Shown in pieces: positions 44,844 to 54,297 of a stretch of 59,036 bases of DNA (positions are counted from its first letter, which is position 1; each line of letters opens with the position of its first letter). The notes beneath the pieces were generated by a model. The model was not told where the DNA came from. It worked only from the letters and a program-made list of their open reading frames with translations, and made no database searches. Location: contig NZ_LBBT01000137.1 in NCBI RefSeq assembly GCF_001006285.1, positions 1 to 59,036 on the forward strand, read 5' to 3'. The DNA comes from Paraclostridium benzoelyticum (lineage in GTDB: Bacteria > Bacillota > Clostridia > Peptostreptococcales > Peptostreptococcaceae). The position numbers and the translations under genes were made by a program.

Positions 44844-46097
44844 TTAGTCTTCAATTATTTCTATATTTCCACCTAATGCTTGTATCTTCTTATCTATGTC
44901 TACATATCCTCTTTGTATATGATATATATCTCCTATTTCAGTTACTCCTTCAGCTATAAGTCCACATAAAATCAATGCAGCTCCAGCTCTTAAATCTGTT
45001 GCTTTTACTGTTGATCCATGTAATTGATCTACACCTGAAACAATAGCACTTCTACCTTCTATTTTTATATTAGCACCCATTCTATTGAACTCTGCAACAT
45101 GCATAAATCTATTTTCAAATACAGTTTCTATAACTACTCCCGTTCCATTTGCTACAGTAGCCATAGCCATAAATTGAGCTTGAACATCTGTTGGGAACCC
45201 TGGGTGTGGTAATGTTTTTATATCTATTGGCTTTAACACTTCAGGTCCTTTGACTCTTACAGCATTATCCATATCTATTATTTCACATCCAGCCTCTTTT
45301 AATTTAGCTACAACAGGCTTTAAGTGTTCCATGATTACATTTTCTATAGTTATATCCCCTTTTGTCATAGCCGCTGCAACCATATATGTAGCTGCTTCTA
45401 TTCTATCTGGTATAACTGTATGTTCAGCACCTTTAAGTGACTTAACTCCCTTGATTCTTATTGTATTAGTTCCTGCCCCTTTTACGTCAGCTCCCATTTC
45501 ATTTAAGAAGTTTGCTAAATCAACTATTTCTGGTTCTTCTGCAGCATTTTCTACTATCGTTGTTCCTTCTGCTAAAGCAGCAGCCATCATTATGTTTTCT
45601 GTAGCTCCTACTGATGGGAAGTCTAAGTATAACTTGCTTCCTACTAATTTTTCTGCATTAGCTTCAACAAATCCATGATCTATTATTACATTAGCTCCTA
45701 ATGCCTTAAATCCTTTTAGATGTAAATCTATAGGTCTAGTTCCTATTGCGCATCCTCCTGGCATAGATATCTTTGTATGATTAAATCTAGCAAGTAATGG
45801 TCCCATTACTAAGAATGATGCTCTCATTTTTCTTACAAGCTCATATGGAGCTTCACAAGTCTTTATATTACTTGCATCTACTGTTAATGTACAGTCTTTA
45901 TATTCAACTTCTGCCCCTAAATGTCTTAATAAGTCAGATATTACATGTACGTCTTTTAAATTAGGAACCCCTTTTAATACTGATTTCCCATCAGCTAATA
46001 AAGTTGCTGCTATTATTGGTAATACTGCATTTTTTGCCCCATCTATTTTAACACTTCCTACAAGTGGATTACTCTTCTTAACTAAAATTTTTGCCAT
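44844..46097 (-). CDS. murA: UDP-N-acetylglucosamine 1-carboxyvinyltransferase
   Basis: First committed step of peptidoglycan precursor synthesis, target of fosfomycin. 417 residues. [13 protein letters not shown] near the N-terminus, the active-site loop [15 protein letters not shown] with the reactive Cys at 116, and [20 protein letters not shown] are diagnostic. The cysteine is retained, so intrinsic fosfomycin resistance by Cys-to-Asp change is not expected for this copy. ATG behind GGAG, 18 nt after ywmB; part of ywmB-murA-spoIID. Confidence 0.97.
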   Translation of the reverse strand: MAKILVKKSNPLVGSVKIDGAKNAVLPIIAATLLADGKSVLKGVPNLKDVHVISDLLRHLGAEVEYKDCTLTVDASNIKTCEAPYELVRKMRASFLVMGPLLARFNHTKISMPGGCAIGTRPIDLHLKGFKALGANVIIDHGFVEANAEKLVGSKLYLDFPSVGATENIMMAAALAEGTTIVENAAEEPEIVDLANFLNEMGADVKGAGTNTIRIKGVKSLKGAEHTVIPDRIEAATYMVAAAMTKGDITIENVIMEHLKPVVAKLKEAGCEIIDMDNAVRVKGPEVLKPIDIKTLPHPGFPTDVQAQFMAMATVANGTGVVIETVFENRFMHVAEFNRMGANIKIEGRSAIVSGVDQLHGSTVKATDLRAGAALILCGLIAEGVTEIGDIYHIQRGYVDIDKKIQALGGNIEIIED

Positions 46098-46115
46098 TTC
46101 ACTTTTCTCCTCACA

Positions 46116-46862
46116 CTAATAATCTAATTTTATTATAGGTGTAGCTATGTAAATCATAGTTTTTTCTTCATTTTCGCTATACCTAATTCCTATATTTAAA
46201 TTTACCTTATTTCCCAAATATTCAAGGTAATCAGTTTTAATCAATTTACTAAAAGCTGTTACCGACATAAAATTTTCTTCTTCAACCCTATCTATTTCTT
46301 TAGCATTCATATTATATAATATTTTTTTCAAAATATCATCATATTTGTGTAGTTGTAACTTTTTTTTATACTCTCCAGCCATACATGTATAAATATCGAC
46401 TTTTTTGCAATACAAATTTAGAGTATTTTCTACAACCGTATAAATATCCACTATATCTTTATATACTTTATTTTCTAATATGTCAACTATAATATATGAC
46501 TCATTTTTACCTTTATTAGCGACAATGATAGATATATTTCTATCTTTTTCATCTATCTGTGCATATACCTGTGTTTGAGTATCCTTTTTACTTTCAATCC
46601 ATTTCAAATTCGATTCTTCAAGCCCTAGATTTGAAATTATTTCCATGCAAATATTTTTCATTTCTTCTTTTTTTAAAGATTTATCTAAATACGCATTAGC
46701 TTTCATATTATAAAATTTAAAATTGCTATCTATGCTTTCAAAAGTATTTACTAGTTGCTTATATCCATTGCTCTTTATTTCATTTTTTGATTCTCCATAG
46801 CAAACAACTATCCCTAATAAAAATATAAATATCAAACTTGTACTTACTAATATTTTTTTCAT
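46116..46862 (-). CDS. YwmB-like (DUF1779) secreted or membrane-anchored protein
   Basis: 248 residues from ATG 46862 behind GGGGAGG. An N-terminal signal peptide or anchor (about 3-22, KKILVSTSLIFIFLLGIVVCYG) is followed by a two-part domain without catalytic motifs. Position directly before murA-spoIID matches ywmB of Bacillus, whose product has a TATA-box-binding-like fold and unknown role. I assign it from context and length more than from motifs, since this family is poorly conserved. Likely co-transcribed with murA. Confidence 0.78.
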   Translation of the reverse strand: MKKILVSTSLIFIFLLGIVVCYGESKNEIKSNGYKQLVNTFESIDSNFKFYNMKANAYLDKSLKKEEMKNICMEIISNLGLEESNLKWIESKKDTQTQVYAQIDEKDRNISIIVANKGKNESYIIVDILENKVYKDIVDIYTVVENTLNLYCKKVDIYTCMAGEYKKKLQLHKYDDILKKILYNMNAKEIDRVEEENFMSVTAFSKLIKTDYLEYLGNKVNLNIGIRYSENEEKTMIYIATPIIKLDY

Positions 46863-47008
46863 AGTATTTCCTCCCCATATTTCCAGTTTTATACTATAAA
46901 GTATTAACAAAAAATGGTCGGTTATACTATTATCGATTCCAAAAAATATTTTAATATATTATTATAATTTTTTCTATATACATTCAATTATATATAATTT
47001 TACACAAT

Positions 47009-47290
47009 AAAAAAGCTATACTTAATATTTTAAGTGTAGCTGGTTGCATCAATAACTCCATATATCCAAGATGCCCACATATAGGATATAGTTCTTCGCT
47101 TCTCAATTCATTATGAAATATATTTAATTGCGCATTAGAGGCTAAATTTGGCGCTTTTAAGCTTTCGTATGAGTTTCATTTGGATTTACCCTATCTTATA
47201 CTCTCAAAAGCTTCAAATCACTATTTTTAAGATTTAGTTAATTACTCAGTATCTTAAATTAGTATTGTATATAAAATTATACATAAAGTT
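47009..47290 (-). ncRNA. Unidentified structured RNA with own terminator
   Basis: About 280 bases between the glmS terminator and ywmB carry no convincing ORF but a series of hairpins on the minus strand: TTTAAGAT/ATCTTAAA (47226-47256), AAGCTTT/AAAGCTT, AGCGC/GCGC, ATATCC/GGATAT with an AACT/AGTT extension, GCATC/GATGC, and a final terminator AGCTATACTTAA/TTAAGTGTAGCT plus T-run (47009-47041). GGGTAAAT and ATTTAGCC could form an 8-base long-range pairing with one mismatch. It matches no riboswitch that I know. It could be a 6S-like or another trans-acting RNA, or an attenuator ahead of ywmB-murA. Confidence 0.5.
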
Positions 47291-47291
47291 T

Positions 47292-47331
47292 AAAAAGGTG
47301 ATTCTCAATATAAAATCGAGATATCACCTTT
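47292..47331 (-). terminator. Terminator of glmS
   Basis: A 14-bp stem with one mismatch (AAAGGTGAT-TCTC with GAGA-ATCACCTTT on the minus strand) and a T-run lies just downstream of the stop codon. Confidence 0.9.
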
Positions 47332-47339
47332 GATTTTTA

Positions 47340-49166
47340 TTATTCAACAGTAACTGATTTGGCTAAATTTCTTGGTTTATCTACATCGCAACCTCTTTCA
47401 ACTGCAACATAGTAAGATAATAATTGAAGTGGTAAAACTGTTAATATACTTGATAAAACATCCTCAACATTAGGTATATATACCACTTCATCAGCAGATT
47501 TTTCAACTTCTTTATTTTTCTCTTGAGCTACAGCAATTACATATGCTCCTCTTGCTCTAACCTCTTCCATGTTAGAAACCATTTTTTCAAATAACTCTCC
47601 TTGAGAAGCTATAGCAACTACAGGAGTTCCTTTTTCTATTAATGCTATAGTTCCATGCTTTAACTCACCTGCAGCAAATGCTTCTGCATGTATATATGAT
47701 ATTTCTTTTATTTTTAAAGCACCTTCCATAGCTATATTATAATCTAATCCTCTACCTAGGTAGAATGCGCTATGCTTTTCTTTTAAAGTCTTAGCAATTT
47801 CTTTTATATGATCTTCTTGTTTTAAAGCTTCTTCAACCTTTGAAGGCATTTCTTTTAGTTTTTCTATCATTTCATTATAGTACTCTCTAGTTATAGTACC
47901 TTTCTTTATAGCAAAGTCTAAAGCTATCATATAGAATGATACTAATTGAGTTGTATATGCCTTAGTTGATGCAACTGATATTTCAGGTCCTGCCCAAGTA
48001 TAGAATACATCGTCTGATTCTCTTGCAATTGAAGACCCAACAACGTTAGTTACTGATAATATTCTAGCTCCTCTTTCTTTAGCATATCTTAAAGAAGCTA
48101 AAGTATCTGCAGTTTCTCCTGATTGACTTACTAATATTAATAATGTCTTATCATCTATAAATGGATCTCTATATCTAAATTCTGATGCTATATCTGTTAT
48201 AACTGGTATCTTAGCAAATTTTTCTATAGCGAACTTTCCTATAAGTCCAGCATGATAAGCAGTTCCACACGCTACTATATAAACTCTATTTATATTGTCT
48301 AAATCTTCTTTAGTCATTTTTATATCATCTAAATGGATTTCTCCGTTTTCATTTAATCTTCTTACTAATGTTTCTTTTACTCCATTAGGCTGTTCATATA
48401 TTTCTTTTAACATGAAATGTTCGTATCCACCTTTAGATGCAGCTTCAACATCCCAAGTAATTTCATTAACTTCTTTATTTACTACTTCTCTATTTTCATT
48501 TAATATAGTAACTTTATCTCCTACTATATGAACAAATTCACCATTTTCTAAGAAATATACATTTCTTGTATATTTTAATATTGCAGGTATATCTGATGCT
48601 ATAAAGTTTTCTCCATCTCCAAGTCCTACAACTAAAGGACTATCTTTTCTAACTGATACTAATTCTTGATTATTATCTTTACATATAACACCTAATGCAT
48701 ATGCTCCTCTTAATCTTTGAGTAGCTTTATATACTGCATCTAGTAAATTACCTTCATAATATTTATCAACTAAATGTGCTACTACTTCTGTATCTGTTTG
48801 AGATAAGAATTTTACACCTTCAGCTTGTAATTCTTCTTTTAATTCCATATAGTTTTCTATAATTCCATTGTGAACTACAGCTATTGTTCTATCCATATTA
48901 AAGTGAGGATGTGAATTAACATCTGATGGCTCTCCATGAGTCGCCCATCTTGTGTGTCCTATTCCTAAACCTCCATTTATAGGGTTCTTTTCTAAATCCT
49001 CTGCTAAAACAGCTAATCTTCCTTTAAACTTTCTTATTTCTAACTCATTTCCTGTATTTATAGCAACACCTGCAGAATCATACCCTCTGTATTCAAGCTT
49101 TGATAATCCTTCTACTAAAACTTCTGTTGCCATTTTATTTCCTAAATATCCAACTATACCACACAT
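47340..49166 (-). CDS. glmS: Glutamine-fructose-6-phosphate aminotransferase
   Basis: Makes glucosamine-6-phosphate for cell-wall synthesis. 608 residues: class II glutaminase with the N-terminal nucleophile Cys after Met (MCGIVGYLG), HTRWATHG and HNGIIENY; then two SIS domains (CGTAYHAGLIGKFAIE; SQSGETADTLASLR; STKAYTTQLVSFY) and the C-terminal DKPRNLAKSVTVE. ATG behind AGGAGG. The mRNA leader is a glmS ribozyme that self-cleaves when bound by the product. Confidence 0.98.
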   Translation of the reverse strand: MCGIVGYLGNKMATEVLVEGLSKLEYRGYDSAGVAINTGNELEIRKFKGRLAVLAEDLEKNPINGGLGIGHTRWATHGEPSDVNSHPHFNMDRTIAVVHNGIIENYMELKEELQAEGVKFLSQTDTEVVAHLVDKYYEGNLLDAVYKATQRLRGAYALGVICKDNNQELVSVRKDSPLVVGLGDGENFIASDIPAILKYTRNVYFLENGEFVHIVGDKVTILNENREVVNKEVNEITWDVEAASKGGYEHFMLKEIYEQPNGVKETLVRRLNENGEIHLDDIKMTKEDLDNINRVYIVACGTAYHAGLIGKFAIEKFAKIPVITDIASEFRYRDPFIDDKTLLILVSQSGETADTLASLRYAKERGARILSVTNVVGSSIARESDDVFYTWAGPEISVASTKAYTTQLVSFYMIALDFAIKKGTITREYYNEMIEKLKEMPSKVEEALKQEDHIKEIAKTLKEKHSAFYLGRGLDYNIAMEGALKIKEISYIHAEAFAAGELKHGTIALIEKGTPVVAIASQGELFEKMVSNMEEVRARGAYVIAVAQEKNKEVEKSADEVVYIPNVEDVLSSILTVLPLQLLSYYVAVERGCDVDKPRNLAKSVTVE

Positions 49167-49264
49167 AATTTGTGTCCTCCTAAAAATATTAATTTTATAT
49201 ATATTTTTAAGATTCAGGTCAGTTTACATAAACTTTTTTTTGTACATATAATCACTTATATGGT

Positions 49265-49375
49265 TTGTAAAAGCTTTACGATGGTAAACACACCGCAGAG
49301 TATCCGCCGACAATTCGATTAACTCTGTCCTCGTCAACTTAGATTTTACTAAGTTCTGGCGCTTGTAAAGTAAAT
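49265..49375 (-). promoter_or_regulatory. glmS ribozyme
   Basis: The minus strand has AGCGCCAGAACTT (cleavage expected 5' of GCGCC, between 49363 and 49362), AAGTTGACGAGGACAGAGTT, AATCGAA, GTCGGCGGATACTCTGCGG and the P4 hairpin up to about 49272. Order and spacing match the glucosamine-6-phosphate-activated ribozyme. It lies about 100 bases before the glmS ORF. Confidence 0.97.
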
Positions 49376-49408
49376 ACTGAATATAACCTTCAGCATTTAC
49401 TTATTAAA

Positions 49409-50755
49409 TTATGATAATTTTTCTTGTATTAAGTTAGCTAAATTTGTAGCTAACTCTTTTAATTGACCTTCATCTTTACCCTCTAACATAACTCTTACTA
49501 ATGGCTCTGTTCCTGATGGTCTTATTAAGACTCTTCCACATCCATCCATTAGTTTTTCTATTCTTTCTATTTCAGCTTTAATTTCTGGTATTTCCATGTA
49601 TCTATTTTTATTTTCATTTTTTATTCTAGCGTTAACTAATACTTGTGGATATTGATTCATTACTGCTGCAAGTTCTGATAAAGTTTTACCTTCTTCTTTA
49701 ACTATTTGAGCCAAAACTAAAGAACTTAAAGTTCCATCTCCAGTCGTATTATAATCTAAGAAAATCATATGACCTGATTGCTCTCCACCTAAATTATATC
49801 CACTGTTTTTCATTTCCTCTAAAACATATCTGTCTCCTACAGCTGTTGTTGCTAGATTTATGTTGTTTTCTTTTGCAGCTATAACTAAACCTATATTACT
49901 CATAACTGTAACAACTAAAGTGTCTTTAGCTAACTTGTTGTGCTTCTTTAAATATATTGCACTTAATATCATTATATGGTCACCATCTACAATTTGACCC
50001 TTTTCATTTACAGCTATTAGTCTATCTGCATCACCATCATATGCAAGTCCTAAATCAGCTTTATTTTTTAATACAGCTTCTTGAAGTCCTTCTGGGTGTG
50101 TTGATCCACATTTATCATTTATGTTATTTCCATCTGGTGTATTATTTATAGCTACAACATCTGCTCCTAACTCTTCAAACACCATTGGCGCAACTTTGTA
50201 TGCAGCTCCATTCGCACAGTCTAACACAACTTTTAATCCATTAAAATCTATATTAACTATAGTTTTTAAATAATCAACGTAATCTCTTACAGCGTCATGT
50301 TCGTGTATCTTTTTACCAACTTTATCTCCAGTTGGATGTACTTCTACTTTTTCTATATCATCTATATATGACTCTATTTCAAGTTCAATAGAATCATCAA
50401 GTTTATATCCATGTTCATTAAAGAATTTTATTCCATTATATTCTACTGGGTTATGAGATGCTGATATAACTACTCCACAATCTGCATTGTAGTGTTTAGT
50501 CAAATATGCTACTCCTGGAGTTGGTATTACACCAACAGTTATAATATCACATCCAACTGACATAAGTCCAGCTATAAGAGCTGATTCTAGCATATCTCCA
50601 GATACTCTAGTATCTTTACCAACTACAACCTTAACTTTATCTTTCCCTTTAGTTAAAACATACCCACCTGCTCTACCTAGCTTATACGCTAGATCACAGT
50701 TAAGTTCTGTATTGGCTATTCCTCTTACTCCGTCAGTTCCAAAATATTTTCTCAT
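49409..50755 (-). CDS. glmM: Phosphoglucosamine mutase
   Basis: Converts glucosamine-6-phosphate to the 1-phosphate. 448 residues from ATG 50755 (AAGGAG eight bases upstream; the longer N-terminal reading has no ribosome binding site). [14 protein letters not shown] at the start, the phosphoserine loop [16 protein letters not shown] (S100), the metal site [11 protein letters not shown], the sugar loop [19 protein letters not shown] and the phosphate loop [12 protein letters not shown] are all present. It lies directly upstream of the ribozyme-controlled glmS. Confidence 0.97.
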   Translation of the reverse strand: MRKYFGTDGVRGIANTELNCDLAYKLGRAGGYVLTKGKDKVKVVVGKDTRVSGDMLESALIAGLMSVGCDIITVGVIPTPGVAYLTKHYNADCGVVISASHNPVEYNGIKFFNEHGYKLDDSIELEIESYIDDIEKVEVHPTGDKVGKKIHEHDAVRDYVDYLKTIVNIDFNGLKVVLDCANGAAYKVAPMVFEELGADVVAINNTPDGNNINDKCGSTHPEGLQEAVLKNKADLGLAYDGDADRLIAVNEKGQIVDGDHIMILSAIYLKKHNKLAKDTLVVTVMSNIGLVIAAKENNINLATTAVGDRYVLEEMKNSGYNLGGEQSGHMIFLDYNTTGDGTLSSLVLAQIVKEEGKTLSELAAVMNQYPQVLVNARIKNENKNRYMEIPEIKAEIERIEKLMDGCGRVLIRPSGTEPLVRVMLEGKDEGQLKELATNLANLIQEKLS

Positions 50756-50859
50756 CAAAAAAACTCCTTCCAGCAATAAAGACTTTTAAATATATCACAG
50801 TTTTATATTATGTTCAATCATAGTCTTTAGTTCATAATTGTTATTGTAATATGTTTCAC

Positions 50860-50896
50860 AAAAAAAGACAATAGTATTTACACCATTGTCTTTTTT
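50860..50896 (-). terminator. Terminator of the ptb-buk-oxidoreductase operon
   Basis: A 12-bp stem AAAAAAGACAAT/ATTGTCTTTTTT with a 12-nt loop and T-run lies downstream of the last operon gene. Confidence 0.87.
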
Positions 50897-50930
50897 CTGT
50901 CTTTAATTAACTAAATATGACATATTTCAA

Positions 50931-51491
50931 TTATGCAAGCGCTTCTTGAGATTTAACTGCTTCAGCACCTTTTAGTAAAGCGGCTTTGTTTAATGGAACA
51001 AATTTTTCTTTACTTGGCCCGAAAACTTTTTTAAATGCTTCTAATACAGAATCTACTTCCACACATTTATTTAACTCTAAGTATGCTCCTAACATTATCA
51101 TATTAGCAACTCTTGGATTTCCAAGTTCTAAAGCTAATTCATTAGCTTGTATGTAGTAAGTTTTTACGTCTGTTCTTTCAACTTTTTTCTCTATTAATGA
51201 ACTGTTCACTAGTATTTTACCCCCAGGAACAACATCTTTTTCAAATTTATCAAGTGAAGGTAAGTTCATAACTATAGCACAAGTTGCATCATCAGTTATA
51301 ACTGGTGATCCTACTGGAGTATCAGAAATTGTTACTGAACAGTTAGCAGTTCCTCCACGCATTTCTGGTCCATATGATGGTAGCCATGAAACTTCCTTTT
51401 TCTCAAGCATTCCTGCATAAGTAAGTAATTGTCCCATAGACATAACACCTTGACCACCAAATCCTGCACATATTACTCTTTCTGTAGCCAT
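50931..51491 (-). CDS. 2-oxoacid:ferredoxin oxidoreductase, gamma subunit
   Basis: 186 residues from ATG 51491 (GGAGG nine bases upstream); the longer reading overlaps the beta-subunit gene without need. The family signature VICAGFGGQGVMSMGQLLTYAGM opens the protein, and WLPSYGPEMRGGTANCSVTIS follows, as in gamma domains of KorC/VorA-type enzymes. Last gene of the operon. With the delta, alpha and beta subunits it completes a four-subunit, CoA-dependent oxidative decarboxylase reducing ferredoxin. Confidence 0.94.
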   Translation of the reverse strand: MATERVICAGFGGQGVMSMGQLLTYAGMLEKKEVSWLPSYGPEMRGGTANCSVTISDTPVGSPVITDDATCAIVMNLPSLDKFEKDVVPGGKILVNSSLIEKKVERTDVKTYYIQANELALELGNPRVANMIMLGAYLELNKCVEVDSVLEAFKKVFGPSKEKFVPLNKAALLKGAEAVKSQEALA

Positions 51492-51492
51492 A

Positions 51493-52245
51493 TTACTTCG
51501 CCTCCTCAACTTTAACATCTTTAATATTTCCTATTGGATAGTATGGCATCATATTATCTCTTAGCCATTGTAATGAATCTTGAGGAGTTAATCCCCAGTT
51601 TGTAGGACAAGTTGATAATACTTCTACTATACCAAATCCTAATCCAGCTAATTGAACTTCAAAAGCTTTCTTTATAGCTTTTTTAGCTTTTCTTACATTA
51701 GCAGGAGTATCTACAGAAACTCTCTCTACAAATACAGCTCTATCTAAAGTTCCTAACATTTCAACCATTCTTATAGGAGCTCCTTGTAAATTTATATCTC
51801 TTCCACTTTGAGCTGTAGTAGCTTTTTGACCTAATAAAGTTGTTGGAGCCATTTGCCCACCTGTCATACCATATATAGCATTATTTACAAATATTGTTGT
51901 AAATTTTTCTCCTCTTGCAGCCGCATGAACTATCTCAGCAGTTCCTATAGATGCTAAGTCTCCATCTCCTTGATAAGTAAATACTACTTTATCTGGATGA
52001 ACTCTTTTTATACCTGTAGCAACAGCTGGTGCTCTACCATGAGAAGCCTCTTGCATGTCACAGTTAAAGTAATTGTATGCTAAAACTGAACACCCAACAG
52101 GAGCAACCCCTATAGTATCTCCTAATACACCTAGTTCTTCTAATACTTCTCCTACTAATCTATGGATTATACCATGTGTACATCCTGGACAGTAGTGTGT
52201 TTGGTTATCTGTTAATCCTTGAGTTTTCTTGAATACAAGTGTCAT
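51493..52245 (-). CDS. 2-oxoacid:ferredoxin oxidoreductase, beta subunit (TPP binding)
   Basis: 250 residues. The thiamine diphosphate motif is clear in [41 protein letters not shown]. Cysteines in [13 protein letters not shown] and the region [12 protein letters not shown] are typical of the beta chains that carry the proximal cluster. ATG overlaps the alpha-subunit stop by one base, so translation is coupled. Operon context with ptb and buk favours a branched-chain (2-oxoisovalerate-type) or related 2-oxoacid as the substrate. Confidence 0.95.
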   Translation of the reverse strand: MTLVFKKTQGLTDNQTHYCPGCTHGIIHRLVGEVLEELGVLGDTIGVAPVGCSVLAYNYFNCDMQEASHGRAPAVATGIKRVHPDKVVFTYQGDGDLASIGTAEIVHAAARGEKFTTIFVNNAIYGMTGGQMAPTTLLGQKATTAQSGRDINLQGAPIRMVEMLGTLDRAVFVERVSVDTPANVRKAKKAIKKAFEVQLAGLGFGIVEVLSTCPTNWGLTPQDSLQWLRDNMMPYYPIGNIKDVKVEEAK

Positions 52246-53327
52246 TATCTAGCACCTCCCATAGCAACTTGTTGAGATTGTTCTACTATTTCTTTAGCTT
52301 TTGCAGCTATTTCTGCTGGTGATGGTATCATACCACCTGTTCTTCCATAGAAGTGAACAGGTAATCTACCTTCTATAGCTAGTCTAACATCCTCTACCAT
52401 TTGTCCAGTACTCATTTCTACTGTTAATAAGTTCTTAGCTTCTGGTATTTGATTAAATGCTTCAAATGGGAATGGCCATAAAGTTTTAGGTCTTATAAGA
52501 CCAGCTTTTATACCTTCTTCTCTTAAACTTTCTATTGTATTTTTAACGATTCTTGAAGTAGTTCCGTATGCTACGAATACTATTTCAGCATCCTCTGTTT
52601 TGTACATTTCATATGCAGTTTCATTTTTTTCTATTTCTTTATATTTAGCATCTAAATTTATACAGTGATCTTCTAGAGATTTTGGATCTAAGTATAAAGA
52701 GTTTATTATATTTGGTTTTCTCTCCATTTTAGTTCCAACACTAGCCCAAGTTTTTGGAGCTAATTCTCTTGTTTTAGGCTTATTAAATTCTACTGGTTCC
52801 ATCATTTGACCTATCATACCATCTCCAACTACCATAACTGGAGTTCTGTAGTAATCTGCAACTTCAAAAGCTTCCATTACCATATCAACAGCTTCTTGAA
52901 CAGTTGCTGGTGCATAAACTGGAGTTCTATAATCTCCATTTCCTCCACCTCTTGTTGACATAAAGTAGTCAGATTGAGATGGTTGTATTCCTCCAAGTCC
53001 TGGACCACCTCTCATTATATTAACAACAACACATGGAAGCTCTGCTCCTGCTGCGTATGTTATACCTTCTTGTTTTAAAGCTATTCCTGGCGAAGATGAA
53101 GATGTCATAACTCTAGCACCTGCTCCTGCTGCTCCATAAACCATATTTATCGCAGATACTTCTGATTCTGCTTGAACAAAAGCTCCTCCATTTTTTGGTA
53201 GTTCTCTAGACATATATTCTGGTAACTCGTTTTGTGGTGTTATTGGATAACCAAAGAAATACTTACAGCCAGCTTCCATAGCTGCTTTCCCTATTGCTTC
53301 GTTACCCTTCATAAGTATCTTAGCCAT
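52245..53327 (-). CDS. 2-oxoacid:ferredoxin oxidoreductase, alpha subunit
   Basis: 360 residues. [38 protein letters not shown] marks the pyrimidine-binding alpha domain, followed by [32 protein letters not shown] and [27 protein letters not shown], as in VorB/KorA. ATG behind AAGGGGG. The C-terminal transketolase-like domain includes [15 protein letters not shown]. Substrate specificity between 2-oxoisovalerate and 2-oxoglutarate cannot be decided from these motifs; the neighbours suggest the former. Confidence 0.95.
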   Translation of the reverse strand: MAKILMKGNEAIGKAAMEAGCKYFFGYPITPQNELPEYMSRELPKNGGAFVQAESEVSAINMVYGAAGAGARVMTSSSSPGIALKQEGITYAAGAELPCVVVNIMRGGPGLGGIQPSQSDYFMSTRGGGNGDYRTPVYAPATVQEAVDMVMEAFEVADYYRTPVMVVGDGMIGQMMEPVEFNKPKTRELAPKTWASVGTKMERKPNIINSLYLDPKSLEDHCINLDAKYKEIEKNETAYEMYKTEDAEIVFVAYGTTSRIVKNTIESLREEGIKAGLIRPKTLWPFPFEAFNQIPEAKNLLTVEMSTGQMVEDVRLAIEGRLPVHFYGRTGGMIPSPAEIAAKAKEIVEQSQQVAMGGAR

Positions 53328-53351
53328 TTTAATTCCCCCTTAAGTTTGTAT

Positions 53352-53567
53352 TTAGTCTCTCTCTACTGTTATAACTGCATCTGGACACATAGTTGCACAA
53401 TTTGCACATCCTACGCATTTATCCATATCAGAAACAGAAGCTGGATTATATCCTTTTTTGTTTATTGTAGCCTTGTCTATTTCTACAATCTTAACTGGAC
53501 ATGCTGAAACACAAAGTGCACACCCTTTACATAAGTCTTGGTCAAAAGTAACTTTTCCCTTAGCCAT
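53352..53567 (-). CDS. 2-oxoacid:ferredoxin oxidoreductase, delta (ferredoxin-like) subunit
   Basis: 71 residues with two 4Fe-4S motifs (CKGCALCVSACP and CVGCANCATMCP). Similar to VorD/KorD, which relays electrons from the TPP-beta subunit to free ferredoxin. First of the four oxidoreductase genes (delta-alpha-beta-gamma). ATG start behind GGAGG, 41 nt after the preceding ATPase gene. Confidence 0.95.
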   Translation of the reverse strand: MAKGKVTFDQDLCKGCALCVSACPVKIVEIDKATINKKGYNPASVSDMDKCVGCANCATMCPDAVITVERD

Positions 53568-53608
53568 TTTAATTAGCCTCCTTGAACTGTATATATTTAA
53601 ACCTCATT

Positions 53609-54286
53609 TTACATCCAACATTCTCTCATGTATAAATTTATTGGAAATATATCCCCATCTAAGTTTGTTGGAAGTTGAGGTATTAAGCTTTCTAAACAAG
53701 TAACATACTTTATTGGTATATTAGTTATATTTGAAACTTCTTTAACTAGTTCTTGTCCTTTTAGGATGTCTTCTATAGTAGTTTCTCTAACTAAATGTGT
53801 ATTATTTATAAGTCCTGTTACTTTTAATTTTGATGAGTTTTCTATAGCTCGAATATGATTTATCACATCACTCGTAGTTTGAGTTTGCTCTCTATTTGCA
53901 TTAACCACGCAAAACATATCATAATCGTCTTTTTCTACAAGATGACTAAATCTACCTAAAACTCTAGCCCCTACATCATCTCCTCCTACATCAATTACAT
54001 AATCATACGATTTATCTGTTAAAGGCGCTGTAACTTGAGCTGATACAGCTGGTAAATCTAATGAAGTTGCTTGTATTGAACTATCTATAGGCATTATATT
54101 TTTAGATTGTAAAAAATCTCTTTTTTCTCTAGTCCTAAAGTAAACGTTTACAATATCAAGATCTGATATCGCAACTTTAGCATCAGTAAGGTCTCTAAGC
54201 TTTGTTACATAATTCATAGAAAACTCACTTTTGCCACTACCATAATGACCTATAATGATTCTAATCCTCTTGTCATTTTTTATCAT
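53609..54286 (-). CDS. P-loop ATP-binding protein of unknown role in the oxidoreductase operon
   Basis: 225 residues. Walker A GHYGSGKS (13-20) opens a SIMIBI-like fold: DLDIVNVYFRTREKRDFL (switch-like Asp), YVIDVGGDDVGARVLGRF (Walker B-type strand), VVNANREQTQTTSDVINHI and LINNTHLVRETT (guanine/adenine-loop-like NNT). No iron-sulfur cysteine pair is visible. The gene is nested between buk and the oxidoreductase delta gene with short gaps, so a function with that enzyme system is likely, perhaps in assembly or regulation. I do not recognise a characterised homologue. Confidence 0.85.
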   Translation of the reverse strand: MIKNDKRIRIIIGHYGSGKSEFSMNYVTKLRDLTDAKVAISDLDIVNVYFRTREKRDFLQSKNIMPIDSSIQATSLDLPAVSAQVTAPLTDKSYDYVIDVGGDDVGARVLGRFSHLVEKDDYDMFCVVNANREQTQTTSDVINHIRAIENSSKLKVTGLINNTHLVRETTIEDILKGQELVKEVSNITNIPIKYVTCLESLIPQLPTNLDGDIFPINLYMRECWM

Positions 54287-54297
54287 ATAATCACCTT

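Noticed and set aside
47101..47230. Possible c-di-AMP, cobalamin or T-box element in the glmS-ywmB gap
   Set aside because: Short matches such as GGGTAAATCC occur, but the diagnostic cores of those classes are missing. Left as an unidentified RNA.
50781..50860. AATCATAGTCTTTA shared with element B
   Set aside because: There is no palindrome around it and the rest of the core is absent; a chance match in AT-rich DNA.
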